Shown here: positions 37,479-46,230 of the stretch, one piece after another | Position numbering within the stretch: position 1 is the stretch's first letter | Layout of the letters: each line of letters begins with the position of its first letter | Origin: Mesobacillus sp. S13 | GTDB lineage: Bacteria; Bacillota; Bacilli; Bacillales; Cytobacillaceae | DNA length: 64,000 nucleotides | Direction of reading: 5' to 3' | Assembly (NCBI RefSeq): GCF_020422885.1 | Contig: NZ_CP084622.1 | Coordinates: forward strand, 3,243,001 to 3,307,000 | Position numbers and translations under genes: made by a program | The notes under the pieces: model-generated | Told to the model about the DNA's origin: nothing | Database searches by the model: none | Seen by the model: the letters and a program-made list of their open reading frames with translations, nothing else

Positions 37479-38267
37479 TTAAAGCAGGTTATATAATGAC
37501 ATTCCCAATATAGCCACTGTGAAACATGAGATGAAATTCACAGCGTCGTTGTTCATATTGCTAAAACCTGAAACCTGCTTGGTTGGCGTGGAGCAATGGG
37601 ACATTTTTTCAGTATGGACATTGCAGCGAACGCATTGGAATCCTGCCTGAAAATAGGCACCAAGCAATGTGTCTGCCAACGAACCTGCCAACCCGAACAA
37701 AAACACGAATAAAACCCAAACAAGATTGCCGCCGAAAAGTGACAAAGCGGTTAAAGCAATCAACAAGGAACCTGCTGCTGAAGCTGCCGTACCAAAACCA
37801 GAAACCGCACCTGAGGTTCCTCGTGGCACCCTTTTACATGATTTAATTGATATTGGCTGCTGTTTGCTCAAAACACCCAGTTCTGATGCCCATGTATCTG
37901 CATTGGCACTGGCAAGGGAGATGGCAAGTACAAGAAGCCAAACCGGATCAGGTGAAATAAAATTAACCACACCTGCAAACGCTGCCGTTCCTCCATTTGC
38001 AGCTACCTGGGCCCAATCCCTCGCCGATCCTTTTTCATGAATTTCTCCCAGCTGTTCCTTCACTTTACTTTTATATCTGGACAGAAGGCTGGAGGTGAGA
38101 AAAAAAACTCCCATTAAGGTAAGACCCTTCAAACCGAATCCTGCCCATACGGTCAAACCGGTGAAAAAAGCAGCAAAAGCTCCCGATGGTTTCAATAGTT
38201 TTAAAAACCCTGAAGCCACGGAGAATATAGCAATAAACCCAATTACCAACAGCTGGTCAATCCCCAA
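37479..38267 (-). CDS. DUF92/TMEM19 family membrane protein
   Basis: A 262-residue polytopic membrane protein with about six helices, matching DUF92; the conserved ANADTWASELGVLS and VPRGTSGAVS motifs are visible. Plant and cyanobacterial relatives include phytyl-phosphate kinase, so a CTP-dependent polyprenyl-phosphate kinase is possible, but the bacterial role is unproven. The start is TTG at 38267 overlapping the end of the cyclo-ligase gene, with GGAG 6 bases upstream, indicating coupled translation. Confidence 0.82.
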   Translation of the reverse strand: MGIDQLLVIGFIAIFSVASGFLKLLKPSGAFAAFFTGLTVWAGFGLKGLTLMGVFFLTSSLLSRYKSKVKEQLGEIHEKGSARDWAQVAANGGTAAFAGVVNFISPDPVWLLVLAISLASANADTWASELGVLSKQQPISIKSCKRVPRGTSGAVSGFGTAASAAGSLLIALTALSLFGGNLVWVLFVFLFGLAGSLADTLLGAYFQAGFQCVRCNVHTEKMSHCSTPTKQVSGFSNMNNDAVNFISCFTVAILGMSLYNLL

Positions 38268-38826
38268 TGATGATGACTCCTTCGCTGCTGACTATTTTTC
38301 GTACCGGGATATCATGGCTTTCAACAGGAACTTCTGGAACAATTTGGTTTTCGAAAGCCAGAGAAACCGTATTCCCTTGATAGTTTGCCAGAAAACGGTC
38401 GTAGTATCCTCCTCCGAACCCGAGCCTGTATCCTTCATTCGAAAAAGCGATTCCAGGCACAACCACTAAGTCGATTTCATCATGGCTTACTGACTCCGTT
38501 TCGGAAACGATCGGCTCCAATAAACCATAATAGACCGATTCCAGTTCAGAAAATCTCTTGAGTTCCCTGAAGTTTAATTGACGTGTCTTTGGCTCGCATT
38601 TTGGGACGACCATCCTTTTCCCCTGTTCCCAGCCTTTCCTGATAATCTGAAATGTATCTATCTCTGGAGCCTTTGAAACCGTAATAGCGATTGTTGAAGC
38701 TTCCATCCACTCTTCGGTTTGAAATAACTGTTGTCCAACCCGGTAAGACAGATCTTCATATTCAGGCTTGCCCAGCTCTGCTAGTTTTTCTTTCATGCCC
38801 TGTCTCAGGGCTTTTTTTGCATCCAT
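38257..38826 (-). CDS. yqgN: 5-formyltetrahydrofolate cyclo-ligase
   Basis: A 189-residue enzyme converting 5-formyl-THF to 5,10-methenyl-THF with ATP, returning the storage folate to one-carbon metabolism. Family motifs include the basic N-terminal ATP site (KKALRQGMKEKL), VPKCEP, and the C-terminal GFGGGYYDRFLA. It overlaps the DUF92 gene by 11 bases. The link to the gcvT folate pathway is metabolic, not positional. Confidence 0.93.
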   Translation of the reverse strand: MDAKKALRQGMKEKLAELGKPEYEDLSYRVGQQLFQTEEWMEASTIAITVSKAPEIDTFQIIRKGWEQGKRMVVPKCEPKTRQLNFRELKRFSELESVYYGLLEPIVSETESVSHDEIDLVVVPGIAFSNEGYRLGFGGGYYDRFLANYQGNTVSLAFENQIVPEVPVESHDIPVRKIVSSEGVIIIGD

Positions 38827-38953
38827 TCATGCTTCCCCCAAACGTTATAGGCTACCTTATGTATTGATTTCTGCACATCTGTATGGACTATATATATTAA
38901 CAATACCATTCCTGGAAGCATCGAAGAAATGATTTTTAGATTTTTAGGCAAAT

Positions 38954-38985
38954 AAAAAAGCAGCTGGGAAAAATCCCGCTGCTTA
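38954..38985 (-). terminator. Terminator of rpmG
   Basis: AAGCAGC...GCTGCTT hairpin with inner GGG/CCC pairs and a T-run on the minus strand. Confidence 0.75.
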
Positions 38986-39132
38986 TTTTGTTTCGCGATG
39001 TACTGTTGCGCGCTTATCTCTAGAGCAGTATTTCTTAAGCTCAAGACGATCTGGGTTGTTACGCTTATTTTTTTTAGAAATATAGTTGCGCTCTCCGCAT
39101 TCTGTGCAAGCTAATGTAATATTTACACGCAT
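38983..39132 (-). CDS. rpmG: 50S ribosomal protein L33
   Basis: A 49-residue L33 of the type encoded by rpmGA in B. subtilis, beginning [17 protein letters not shown] and ending in the basic [14 protein letters not shown]. One CX2C pair plus a later single Cys are visible. GGAGGG lies upstream of the ATG at 39132. It is small and complete, between the cyclo-ligase and the glycosyltransferase cassette. Confidence 0.95.
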   Translation of the reverse strand: MRVNITLACTECGERNYISKKNKRNNPDRLELKKYCSRDKRATVHRETK

Positions 39133-39188
39133 GTGATTTCCCTCCAAACTATTCAAGCTAGGTTCGTGCATACGACTTTTCTATAATA

Positions 39189-39821
39189 TCACTTTTTGTC
39201 GGGAATTGCTAGTGTGTTTTTTAAAAGCATTGTATTCAGGTGAACTACTGTATTTTTTTCATTCCCTTCAATCATCCAGCAGCTGCTTTTTTGTGTTTCA
39301 CGAGGGTTCATTTTCAGATCAAGTGAGAACAGGCTTGCTGCTGAACCCTTTGCCATTGGCTGATAATTAAGCTTCCCTGTTTTCCGGCAATTCCAAAGCC
39401 GTTCAGTGCTCACATTCCATATCGGCTGCACTGTACACTGCTTCATCCTTCCACTGCCATTCACTCCATTTACGAGATATACCCTCTTATCCGCAAAATG
39501 AAAAATCACATTTTCATTTGGTGAAACAAAGCTGAATTGTTCGGTGGCACTTTCTGCATGCCGCTGCATCAAAATCAGTCTCGCTTCTTTCTCCACTTTC
39601 GAATGGTTGGTGACATATAGATCGAAAAAATCAACCTTTGAGTGGACATTTGCTTGTTTGATTCGTATCGATAGGTCTTCCTGGGGCAGAAGTTTCTCTG
39701 TCATATTCCCAAGCCAATACACTTTACCATTCACCCAAATTCCTGGACTTAAGATCAGTGGTTTCCTGCTCCGTTCGTAGTTTTCTTCATTGTCGATTTG
39801 GAGATAAGCATTCACCTTCAT
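39189..39821 (-). CDS. Hypothetical protein of the glycosyltransferase cassette
   Basis: A 210-residue protein that I do not recognise. It appears soluble and beta-rich, with no signal peptide. Its ATG overlaps the stop of the upstream glycosyltransferase gene as ATGA, preceded by AAAGGAGGG. This coupling implies a shared function with the glycosyltransferase and DUF4912 genes, perhaps in making or binding a polysaccharide; that is inference from context only. Confidence 0.7.
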   Translation of the reverse strand: MKVNAYLQIDNEENYERSRKPLILSPGIWVNGKVYWLGNMTEKLLPQEDLSIRIKQANVHSKVDFFDLYVTNHSKVEKEARLILMQRHAESATEQFSFVSPNENVIFHFADKRVYLVNGVNGSGRMKQCTVQPIWNVSTERLWNCRKTGKLNYQPMAKGSAASLFSLDLKMNPRETQKSSCWMIEGNEKNTVVHLNTMLLKNTLAIPDKK

Positions 39822-41029
39822 CTAACACCCTCCTTTTTGAATTTTTTTGATAACGCACTTATATATAGTGTATCTGTATCCTTCGCATTTCGTGCCCAGC
39901 TGAATTTCTCATTGATGGATTCCTTAGCTCTTCGGCCGATTACTTTAGTCGAGGCTTCATTTTCAAGAATCCATTCTATAATGTGGACAAGACTTTTTTC
40001 ATTCTCTGGCTGCATATAGAATCCGGTTTGATAATCCTCGATCAATGTTTGCATCCCTCCGGTTTTCGCGACGACGGTCGGGACACCTGCAGCAAGTGCC
40101 TCAGCAGCCGCAAGTCCAAATGGCTCATAACTGCTTGCAAAAACAGCGAGATCGGCTCTCATCATCATGCTTGTCCGAATATCTTCATTTATGAAGCCAA
40201 TAAAATGGACAAATCCATCGAGTCCCAGCTCCCTGACCTTTTCCCTGTACCAGTCTAATAGCGGCCCATTACCAGCTATCACAAAACATACTTCCCTTTG
40301 CTTATGCTTCAAAAGGCCTGCAGCAGCAATCAAGGTTTGGAACCCTTTTTCTTTAACGATTCTTCCTAAGGAGAAAATCAGCTTCTTACCTTTTAGAAAT
40401 GGATATAACTCCTCGATATCGAATGCTGGCTGCTCCACTGTGCCTGAAACTGCCCCATTTGGAATGACAGTAACTTTTTCTATGGGGACTTTGAATAAAG
40501 AGATGACCTCAGCTTCCATAAAATCACTGCATACGATGATTTCATCTGCATCATGACAGAGTTCATTCTCTTTGTTTGCAATAAATTGCTGAAGATCCGA
40601 AAAAACACCTTTATTCCGTCCAAACTCCGTACCATGCACTGTTGCAATCAGTGGTATCTCCAATTTTTTGCTCAGAAAAGCTGCTGCAGCTCCCGTCATC
40701 CAGTCATGGGTATGAACAAGATTGAATTCAATATGGTTTGCGATATTCAATGCTTCTTCAATGATGGCAACATTCAACCCGGCCATCCAGGAGAGGAAAT
40801 CGGGATCCTGTTCGTTGATGGGATTTACACGGTGAATGTGAACATTCCCTTGTTTTTCATAGTCTGTGCTATCATTTGGTTTACTCGTGAGGATATGTAT
40901 TTGCTGATTTCTTTTGGAAAGCTCATCTGACAATGCATGTACATGTCTGGCAAGCCCGCCAATTATATGAGGTGGGTATTCCCATGAGAGCATTAAAATA
41001 GTTTTTTCTTTATTCTCGATGACTGTCAC
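39818..41029 (-). CDS. Glycosyltransferase family 4 protein (YqgM-like)
   Basis: A 403-residue GT-B glycosyltransferase. The N-terminal acceptor domain opens with LMLSWEYPPHIIGGLARHVH, as in glycogen-synthase-like enzymes. The donor-binding domain has SLGRIVKEKGFQTLI and the E-X7-E motif in SYEPFGLAAAEALAAG. The nucleotide-sugar donor and acceptor are unknown. The start is GTG overlapping the stop of the upstream DUF4912 gene (GTGA), and the gene overlaps the downstream one by four bases. Position corresponds to yqgM of B. subtilis. Confidence 0.85.
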   Translation of the reverse strand: MTVIENKEKTILMLSWEYPPHIIGGLARHVHALSDELSKRNQQIHILTSKPNDSTDYEKQGNVHIHRVNPINEQDPDFLSWMAGLNVAIIEEALNIANHIEFNLVHTHDWMTGAAAAFLSKKLEIPLIATVHGTEFGRNKGVFSDLQQFIANKENELCHDADEIIVCSDFMEAEVISLFKVPIEKVTVIPNGAVSGTVEQPAFDIEELYPFLKGKKLIFSLGRIVKEKGFQTLIAAAGLLKHKQREVCFVIAGNGPLLDWYREKVRELGLDGFVHFIGFINEDIRTSMMMRADLAVFASSYEPFGLAAAEALAAGVPTVVAKTGGMQTLIEDYQTGFYMQPENEKSLVHIIEWILENEASTKVIGRRAKESINEKFSWARNAKDTDTLYISALSKKFKKEGVR

Positions 41030-41469
41030 TTGTGGATGCTCCCTTCCAGATTCTCATAATAGGTGTAGGTGCTCACCTTTCCAACCCACCCTGGTGCAGG
41101 TGGCTGAACTGTTGTTAAGTGGTTGCTGCCATCCAGAATAATCGACTTGGATTGTAATAATGGCAAAAACGTCTCTGGACTGCGTTTAACTCCCAGCTCA
41201 ACATAATAATTACCGTTGTGCTTGATTCCCTTGAACATCCAGCTTGACACATCTGGACGAAGAATCACCTCCTGGAGGACTCTTCTGGAATCCTGTTCAA
41301 ATAAGCGCAGGCTCCTGATAATCTTGTCTTCCGGTATATAAAAGTAATCACCAATGAACTTGACTTTTTCATCCTGCAGCTGCCAGTAAATCAGCAGCTT
41401 TCCAGGTGAAAGGCTTCTCGCAACTAACTGATCCTGAAGCTTGTATAATTTCTGTTGCCTCTCTGTCAC
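41026..41469 (-). CDS. DUF4912-like protein
   Basis: A 147-residue soluble protein. The pattern SPGKLLIYWQLQDEKV followed by LRLFEQD and YYVELGVK resembles DUF4912, a beta-rich domain often found near glycan-metabolism genes. It is the first gene of a three-gene unit with four-base overlaps. Function unknown. The upstream gap holds a perfect palindrome that may be an operator. Confidence 0.65.
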   Translation of the reverse strand: MTERQQKLYKLQDQLVARSLSPGKLLIYWQLQDEKVKFIGDYFYIPEDKIIRSLRLFEQDSRRVLQEVILRPDVSSWMFKGIKHNGNYYVELGVKRSPETFLPLLQSKSIILDGSNHLTTVQPPAPGWVGKVSTYTYYENLEGSIHK

Positions 41470-41561
41470 GATGCACCTCCAAATGAACCATTATATGAAT
41501 AGAAGTAAAAATATATTCTTTAAATTTATGTTAGCATGTTCCTCTGCCCGCCACAATGAAC

Positions 41562-41580
41562 GCAAATTGTCACAATTTGC
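41562..41580. promoter_or_regulatory. Perfect palindrome between divergent operons
   Basis: GCAAATTG-TCA-CAATTTGC, an 8-bp perfect dyad around a three-base centre, lies in the 329-base gap between the DUF4912 operon and yqzD. It has operator-like geometry. Nothing else recognisable was found in 41470-41798. Confidence 0.5.
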
Positions 41581-41798
41581 AGCTTGCTGGGTACTCTGTG
41601 CCGAACTCTCCAATTATTTTTCAGTAGTCTTTTAGGATTACAAATATGGTGGGGATTCGACAGCCTTTACAACGATTGGAAATCATAATAAGACAAAACT
41701 ATCATTTTTTTTCAGGAAAAAAATATCAATCGAATTATTCAAACTTGAATGGTAAACTAATTCTATGTGTTCTAATAACAGCTCGGGAGGAATAACAG

Positions 41799-42173
41799 AT
41801 GGGCTATATAATCACCAGCCTTTTTGTCCTGGCCGTGCTTCTTTTCGTCATTTCATTCTTTTTAAAGGATCCTTACAAAGAATTGCGAGAAGAAATCGAC
41901 CAGCTGACAATCCAACAAATCCAGGATCTATACCAAATCAAGAAAAAGCTTAAAGTATTGGAGGAAGAATTGCTTGTTAGTGATACTACTCTGGAAAAGC
42001 AATCTTCATTTCATACTGGCAAAAAGCAAATACACGAAATCATTAAAAACCAAGTCTGGTCACTTGCCCAGCAAGGGATGGATATAAACCAGATTGCAAA
42101 GCAATCATCTCTCACAAACCAGGAAGTCCAGGAAATCATTAATGAATTTGTTGATAAAGGACAGATCGTATGA
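41799..42173 (+). CDS. yqzD: YqzD-like membrane protein
   Basis: A 124-residue protein with one N-terminal membrane helix (residues 3-22), a coiled-coil stretch (about 27-58, rich in Glu, Leu and Lys) and a C-terminal helix-turn-helix-like segment (GMDINQIAKQSSLTNQEVQEIINEF). Function unknown. It overlaps yqzC by four bases (ATGA). The name rests on its position upstream of yqzC beside the pst operon. Confidence 0.72.
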   Translation: MGYIITSLFVLAVLLFVISFFLKDPYKELREEIDQLTIQQIQDLYQIKKKLKVLEEELLVSDTTLEKQSSFHTGKKQIHEIIKNQVWSLAQQGMDINQIAKQSSLTNQEVQEIINEFVDKGQIV

Positions 42174-42646
42174 ATAAAAGAACAGCTCAAGCATTCGCAT
42201 TAGGACTTATTTTTGCAGCGATTTTTCTCTGGGCGGGCAGCAGCGTGATCGCCAAAAAAGAGCCAGAGAAGGAAGTTGGCGTTACAGATGCCAAGAAGAT
42301 TCTTGAGGAAAAAGGCTATAAAGTGTTGAGCAGCGGCGAATATGCCGAACTTAACGAGAAAAAAGCAGAAGTTATAAAAGAAGAAAAGCCAAAAGAAGAA
42401 GCTCCTGCTGAGAAAAAAGAAGAAGTAAAGGAAGAAAAGAAGTTCACCCTCATAATCGCCGGCGGGATGTCACCAGGTGATGTCGCTACCATGCTGGCAA
42501 GCCAGGGAATCATCGACGACGAAACAAAATTCGAGCGATTCCTGATTGACCAGGGTTACCATACTAAGGTTCAAATCGGCAAATACGAATTGACCAGCGG
42601 CCTTGATTATCACCAGATCGCCAAGATCATCACAAAAAACAGATAA
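42170..42646 (+). CDS. yqzC: YqzC-like protein with MltG-type N-domain
   Basis: A 158-residue protein. It has an N-terminal membrane anchor (residues 8-26), a charged Glu/Lys/Pro linker, and a C-terminal globular domain (LIIAGGMSPGDVATMLASQGIID, KFERFLIDQGY, IGKYELTSGLDYHQIAKII). The globular domain resembles the LysM-like N-terminal domain of endolytic transglycosylase MltG; the catalytic part of MltG is absent. It may bind the cell wall. Translationally coupled to yqzD. Confidence 0.75.
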   Translation: MNKRTAQAFALGLIFAAIFLWAGSSVIAKKEPEKEVGVTDAKKILEEKGYKVLSSGEYAELNEKKAEVIKEEKPKEEAPAEKKEEVKEEKKFTLIIAGGMSPGDVATMLASQGIIDDETKFERFLIDQGYHTKVQIGKYELTSGLDYHQIAKIITKNR

Positions 42647-42652
42647 TGATGA

Positions 42653-42680
42653 AGGCCCTCTTTTGGAGGGTCTTTCTTTT
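42653..42680 (+). terminator. Terminator of yqzD-yqzC
   Basis: GGCCCTC/GGAGGGTC hairpin followed by T-rich sequence. Confidence 0.7.
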
Positions 42681-42685
42681 AGTAT

Positions 42686-42715
42686 TTAAAAAGGAGCAGG
42701 GAATCCCTGCTCCTT
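42686..42715 (-). terminator. Terminator of the pst-phoU operon
   Basis: AAGGAGCAGGGA / TCCCTGCTCCTT near-perfect hairpin followed by T residues on the minus strand. Confidence 0.75.
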
Positions 42716-42720
42716 CATCC

Positions 42721-43380
42721 TTATTGATTAAGATCATATCTCTTTCCTTTTACAAGGTAAAAGACATTTTCGGCGATATTCGTTACATGGTCTGCTGAGC
42801 GTTCAAGATAACGGCTGATAAATGAAAGCTGAGTGATTTGTGCCAGCTGTTCAGGCTTCGTTTGCGCAAGTTTCAATAGTTCCTTGATTGTCTCCCCATA
42901 AAGGTCATCAACCTGGTCATCCATTTGCGCAACCTGCCGTGCTTTCCCCAGATCCTCTTCATTATACGCCTCTAATGACAGCTTAAGCATTTCAAGCGAG
43001 ATTTGGTGCATTTGCTTAATATGCTCAATTGGCTTTACAAGCGGCTCTTTTCCAATCCTGATCGTCGATTTCGCAATGTTAACGGCGAAGTCTGCCATTC
43101 TTTCGATATCTGTCGCAATCTTGATCGCGACAATCAGCCTTCTTAAATCCACAGCTACAGGCTGCTGCTTCGCAATTAAAAGGATAGCAAAGTCATTGAT
43201 TTCCTCTTCAAGGAGATTCGCTTGGGCATCATCCTCAAGAATTTTCAAAGCAAGTTCAATATCCTTTTTCTCGAGAGCTTCTAATGACTGGTTAAGCGCA
43301 CTGACCGCAAAGTTACCAAGTTCAAGCAACTTTCCGTGCAGTGTCTTCAGGTCTTCATCAAATTTCCCTCTTACTACCAT
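42721..43380 (-). CDS. phoU: Phosphate transport system regulator PhoU
   Basis: A 219-residue protein of two homologous three-helix bundles, each with the E/D-rich metal-binding pattern (about KIATDIERMADFAVNIA and SRYLERSADHVTNIAE). PhoU links Pst activity to PhoR/PhoP signalling and limits phosphate influx. B. subtilis lacks phoU in this operon, so its presence is a species difference. It lies 33 bases after pstB. Confidence 0.94.
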   Translation of the reverse strand: MVVRGKFDEDLKTLHGKLLELGNFAVSALNQSLEALEKKDIELALKILEDDAQANLLEEEINDFAILLIAKQQPVAVDLRRLIVAIKIATDIERMADFAVNIAKSTIRIGKEPLVKPIEHIKQMHQISLEMLKLSLEAYNEEDLGKARQVAQMDDQVDDLYGETIKELLKLAQTKPEQLAQITQLSFISRYLERSADHVTNIAENVFYLVKGKRYDLNQ

Positions 43381-43413
43381 CTATCATCATCCTTCCAAAT
43401 GAAATAAATTCGA

Positions 43414-44238
43414 TCAACCGAAACGTCCAGTTATATAATCTTCTGTTCTCTTATCCGATGGATTTGAGAAGATCTTATCAGTCTCAGCAAACTCGATGAC
43501 TTCACCATTCAAGAAGAATGCGGTTCTATCTGAAATTCGTGCGGCCTGCTGCATGTTATGTGTAACAATGATGATACTGTAGTCTTTTTTTAGTTCCTGG
43601 ACAAGTTCCTCAACCTTCAAGGTCGAAATTGGGTCAAGTGCTGACGTTGGTTCGTCCATCAGGATGACATCCGGTTCAATGGCAAGCGCACGGGCGATAC
43701 AGATACGCTGCTGCTGTCCGCCAGACAGGCCATAGGCATTCTGGTTCAACCGATCCTTTACGTCATCCCAGATGGCAGCCCCTCTTAAGCTTTTTTCAAC
43801 GATTTCATCCAGAACCTTTTTATCGCGGATACCATGAATCTTAGGGCCATATGCGATATTATCATATATGGATTTAGGGAACGGATTTGGCTTTTGGAAT
43901 ACCATTCCTACACTCGTCCTTAAATCTTCAACCTGATAGGATTTTTCAAGGATGTTTCTCCCCCTGTATAAAATCTCACCAGAAATTTTCACAGTCGGAA
44001 CAAGTTCAACCATTCGGTTCAACGTTTTAATATACGTTGACTTACCGCAACCAGACGGTCCAATGATGGCTGTTACCTCATTTTCATTGATCGCAAGGTT
44101 GATATTTTTCAGGGCATGGCCTTCACCATACCAAAGATTCAAATCCTTTGTTTCATATACAACTTTTTTTGTATCTTCTTTAGTTGGATTTGATTTCGTA
44201 TTTACAGACGTGTTTGCCTTTTCTGTCACTACAGACAT
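43414..44238 (-). CDS. pstB: Phosphate ABC transporter ATP-binding protein
   Basis: A 274-residue ATPase of the high-affinity phosphate importer. Walker A is GPSGCGKS, the Q-loop lies in VFQKPNPFP, the signature is LSGGQQQR, Walker B is VILMDEP, and the H-loop is VTHNM. The first 25 residues are a polar extension before the ABC domain. It is a single copy, whereas B. subtilis has pstBA and pstBB. Confidence 0.96.
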   Translation of the reverse strand: MSVVTEKANTSVNTKSNPTKEDTKKVVYETKDLNLWYGEGHALKNINLAINENEVTAIIGPSGCGKSTYIKTLNRMVELVPTVKISGEILYRGRNILEKSYQVEDLRTSVGMVFQKPNPFPKSIYDNIAYGPKIHGIRDKKVLDEIVEKSLRGAAIWDDVKDRLNQNAYGLSGGQQQRICIARALAIEPDVILMDEPTSALDPISTLKVEELVQELKKDYSIIIVTHNMQQAARISDRTAFFLNGEVIEFAETDKIFSNPSDKRTEDYITGRFG

Positions 44239-44256
44239 AAGGGTAACCCTCCCAGA

Positions 44257-45141
44257 CTAATATCTTTTTTGGAACTTATTACGGATCAAAATGGCAATTG
44301 AGTTCATCACAAATAATACAAGCAAAAGAATGACAATGGTTGCAGCTGCCAGGTTGGCATATTCAGCAACAAGAGCTGAGTCTATTGTCCAATAATAAAT
44401 TTGGACTGGCAAAATCGTGAATTTATCAAAGATTCCGTCTGGAATAGGTATTAACAGTGCAGGAATGCCTATAACGACAAGTGGTGCAGTTTCCCCGATT
44501 GCACGCGAGAGTGCAAGGATGACACCAGTAAGAATCCCAGGCAATGCAGCTGGCAAAACAACATTCTTGATTGTCTGCCATTTAGTTGCGCCCATTCCAT
44601 AGGACGCTTCTCGCAAAAATTGCGGTACGGCACGGATCGCTTCTTGGCTTGCCACAACCACGACAGGAAGGACAAGCAAAGCCATAGTCAATCCACCGGC
44701 CAGTACTACAGAACCTAAATCAAGAGTTCTTGCAAATACAGTCAATCCAAGGATACCGAATACCACGGAGGGAACCCCTGCCAGATTAGAGATGTTCGTT
44801 TTAATAAAAGAAGAAATACGGCCTTTTGTTGCATATTCTTCAAGATATATCGCTGTTCCGATTCCAAGGAGCATTGTTACCGGAGCCACTACCACCATCA
44901 ACCAAAGTGTCCCTGTGATCGCTCCCCATATACCGGCTCTTTCTGGGTCAGTCGATAGTCTATTCATCAGGAAATCCACGTTAACCCATGGTAAACCATC
45001 TTTTAAAACACGGTAGATTAAAACAACCAAAACAATCAGACCGAAAAGTGTGGCAAAAAAGAATAACCCTTTTGCAAGGTTATTTGCCAATAACCTGGAA
45101 CCCATTTTTTTCTGGACTTGAGTTGAATCTACATATTTCAT
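44257..45141 (-). CDS. pstA: Phosphate ABC transporter permease PstA
   Basis: A 294-residue inner-membrane permease with six helices and the EAA loop AIRAVPQFLREASYGMGATKWQTI, which contacts PstB. It pairs with PstC to form the channel. One base separates it from the pstC stop codon, so the two are tightly coupled. Confidence 0.95.
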   Translation of the reverse strand: MKYVDSTQVQKKMGSRLLANNLAKGLFFFATLFGLIVLVVLIYRVLKDGLPWVNVDFLMNRLSTDPERAGIWGAITGTLWLMVVVAPVTMLLGIGTAIYLEEYATKGRISSFIKTNISNLAGVPSVVFGILGLTVFARTLDLGSVVLAGGLTMALLVLPVVVVASQEAIRAVPQFLREASYGMGATKWQTIKNVVLPAALPGILTGVILALSRAIGETAPLVVIGIPALLIPIPDGIFDKFTILPVQIYYWTIDSALVAEYANLAAATIVILLLVLFVMNSIAILIRNKFQKRY

Positions 45142-45142
45142 T

Positions 45143-46099
45143 TTAATATTCCTCCCTGAACCTGCGAGAGATATATTGAGCTACAAGGTTCATGATCAGC
45201 GTGAACACAAATAATGTCATTGCAACAGCATAAAGACTGTAATACAGAGTTGTTCCAGCAGCTGCCTCGCCGCCAGTTACTTCTACAATATACGCCGTCA
45301 TAGTCTGCATCGATTGTGTTACGTCGAAGGTGAAGTTCTTTGAACTGCCGCTAGCAATCGCAACAATCATCGTTTCGCCAATTGCCCTTGATATCCCAAG
45401 CACAAATGAGGCAATGATACCTGAAATAGCTGCCGGTATGACAACCTTCCATGTCACCTCAAGCTTAGTGGCACCTAAAGCCAATGCACCTTCTCTCATG
45501 GCATTCGGCACAGAACTCATTGCATCTTCTGATAAAGAGGCAACCATCGGAATGATCATGATTCCCATTACGATCCCTGGGCTCAATATATTTGTCGGTT
45601 CAAGACCGGGAATAAATGACCTTAGTAATGGTGTTACAAAAGTAAAAGCAAAGAAACCATAAACAATTGTCGGAATCCCTGCCAAAATTTCAAGGATCGG
45701 TTTTAATAATCTGCGAGTCTTCTCAGAAGCATACTCACTCAGGAAAATCGCTGTCATCAATCCAACCGGAATGGCTACAAGCATCGCAATTACCGTGGAT
45801 ATGAGTGTACCAGTAAGCAAAGGCAATACGCCAAATACAGCATTCTCACCGAGTGGCTTCAATTTAGTGCCTGTGAAGAAATCAATAAAGGGAACATCCT
45901 TAAAAAAAGCGATCGTCTCGGTCAATAATGTAAGTACAATTCCAATTGTCGTAAAAACGGATATTGCTGCAATACCAAATAATATTTTAGGAATTAATTT
46001 TTCAGTTGTATTGGTGATGCTCTTGGTACTTTTCTTTTCCTGTATGAGTTCACGAACATTCAACTTCTGGCCGTGATCTCGGACAACACTTTTTGCCAC
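45143..46099 (-). CDS. pstC: Phosphate ABC transporter permease PstC
   Basis: A 318-residue permease with six or more helices and the EAA loop AMSSVPNAMREGALALGATKLEV. The GTG at 46099 follows AAAGGGG by 8 bases and is preferred over an ATG 19 codons earlier. A large hairpin separates it from pstS, so it is probably expressed at a lower level than the binding protein. Confidence 0.93.
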   Translation of the reverse strand: MAKSVVRDHGQKLNVRELIQEKKSTKSITNTTEKLIPKILFGIAAISVFTTIGIVLTLLTETIAFFKDVPFIDFFTGTKLKPLGENAVFGVLPLLTGTLISTVIAMLVAIPVGLMTAIFLSEYASEKTRRLLKPILEILAGIPTIVYGFFAFTFVTPLLRSFIPGLEPTNILSPGIVMGIMIIPMVASLSEDAMSSVPNAMREGALALGATKLEVTWKVVIPAAISGIIASFVLGISRAIGETMIVAIASGSSKNFTFDVTQSMQTMTAYIVEVTGGEAAAGTTLYYSLYAVAMTLFVFTLIMNLVAQYISRRFREEY

Positions 46100-46177
46100 G
46101 TGAATAACCCCTTTCATTCTTCTCATCCAAGGAAGAATTTTCCTTATAGTGTCCAAAGGAAAATAATATTACATATT

Positions 46178-46223
46178 CACACGCAAGAAGATGAGAAGGT
46201 TAGACCTCTCATCTTCTCGTGTG
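46178..46223 (-). promoter_or_regulatory. Intercistronic hairpin between pstS and pstC
   Basis: A long stem pairs CACACG and AAGATGAGA with their complements TCTCATCTT and CGTGTG around a short loop. No T-run follows on the minus strand, so it is more likely an mRNA processing or stabilising structure that keeps pstS message abundant than a full terminator. Confidence 0.7.
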
Positions 46224-46230
46224 TCTGGCA

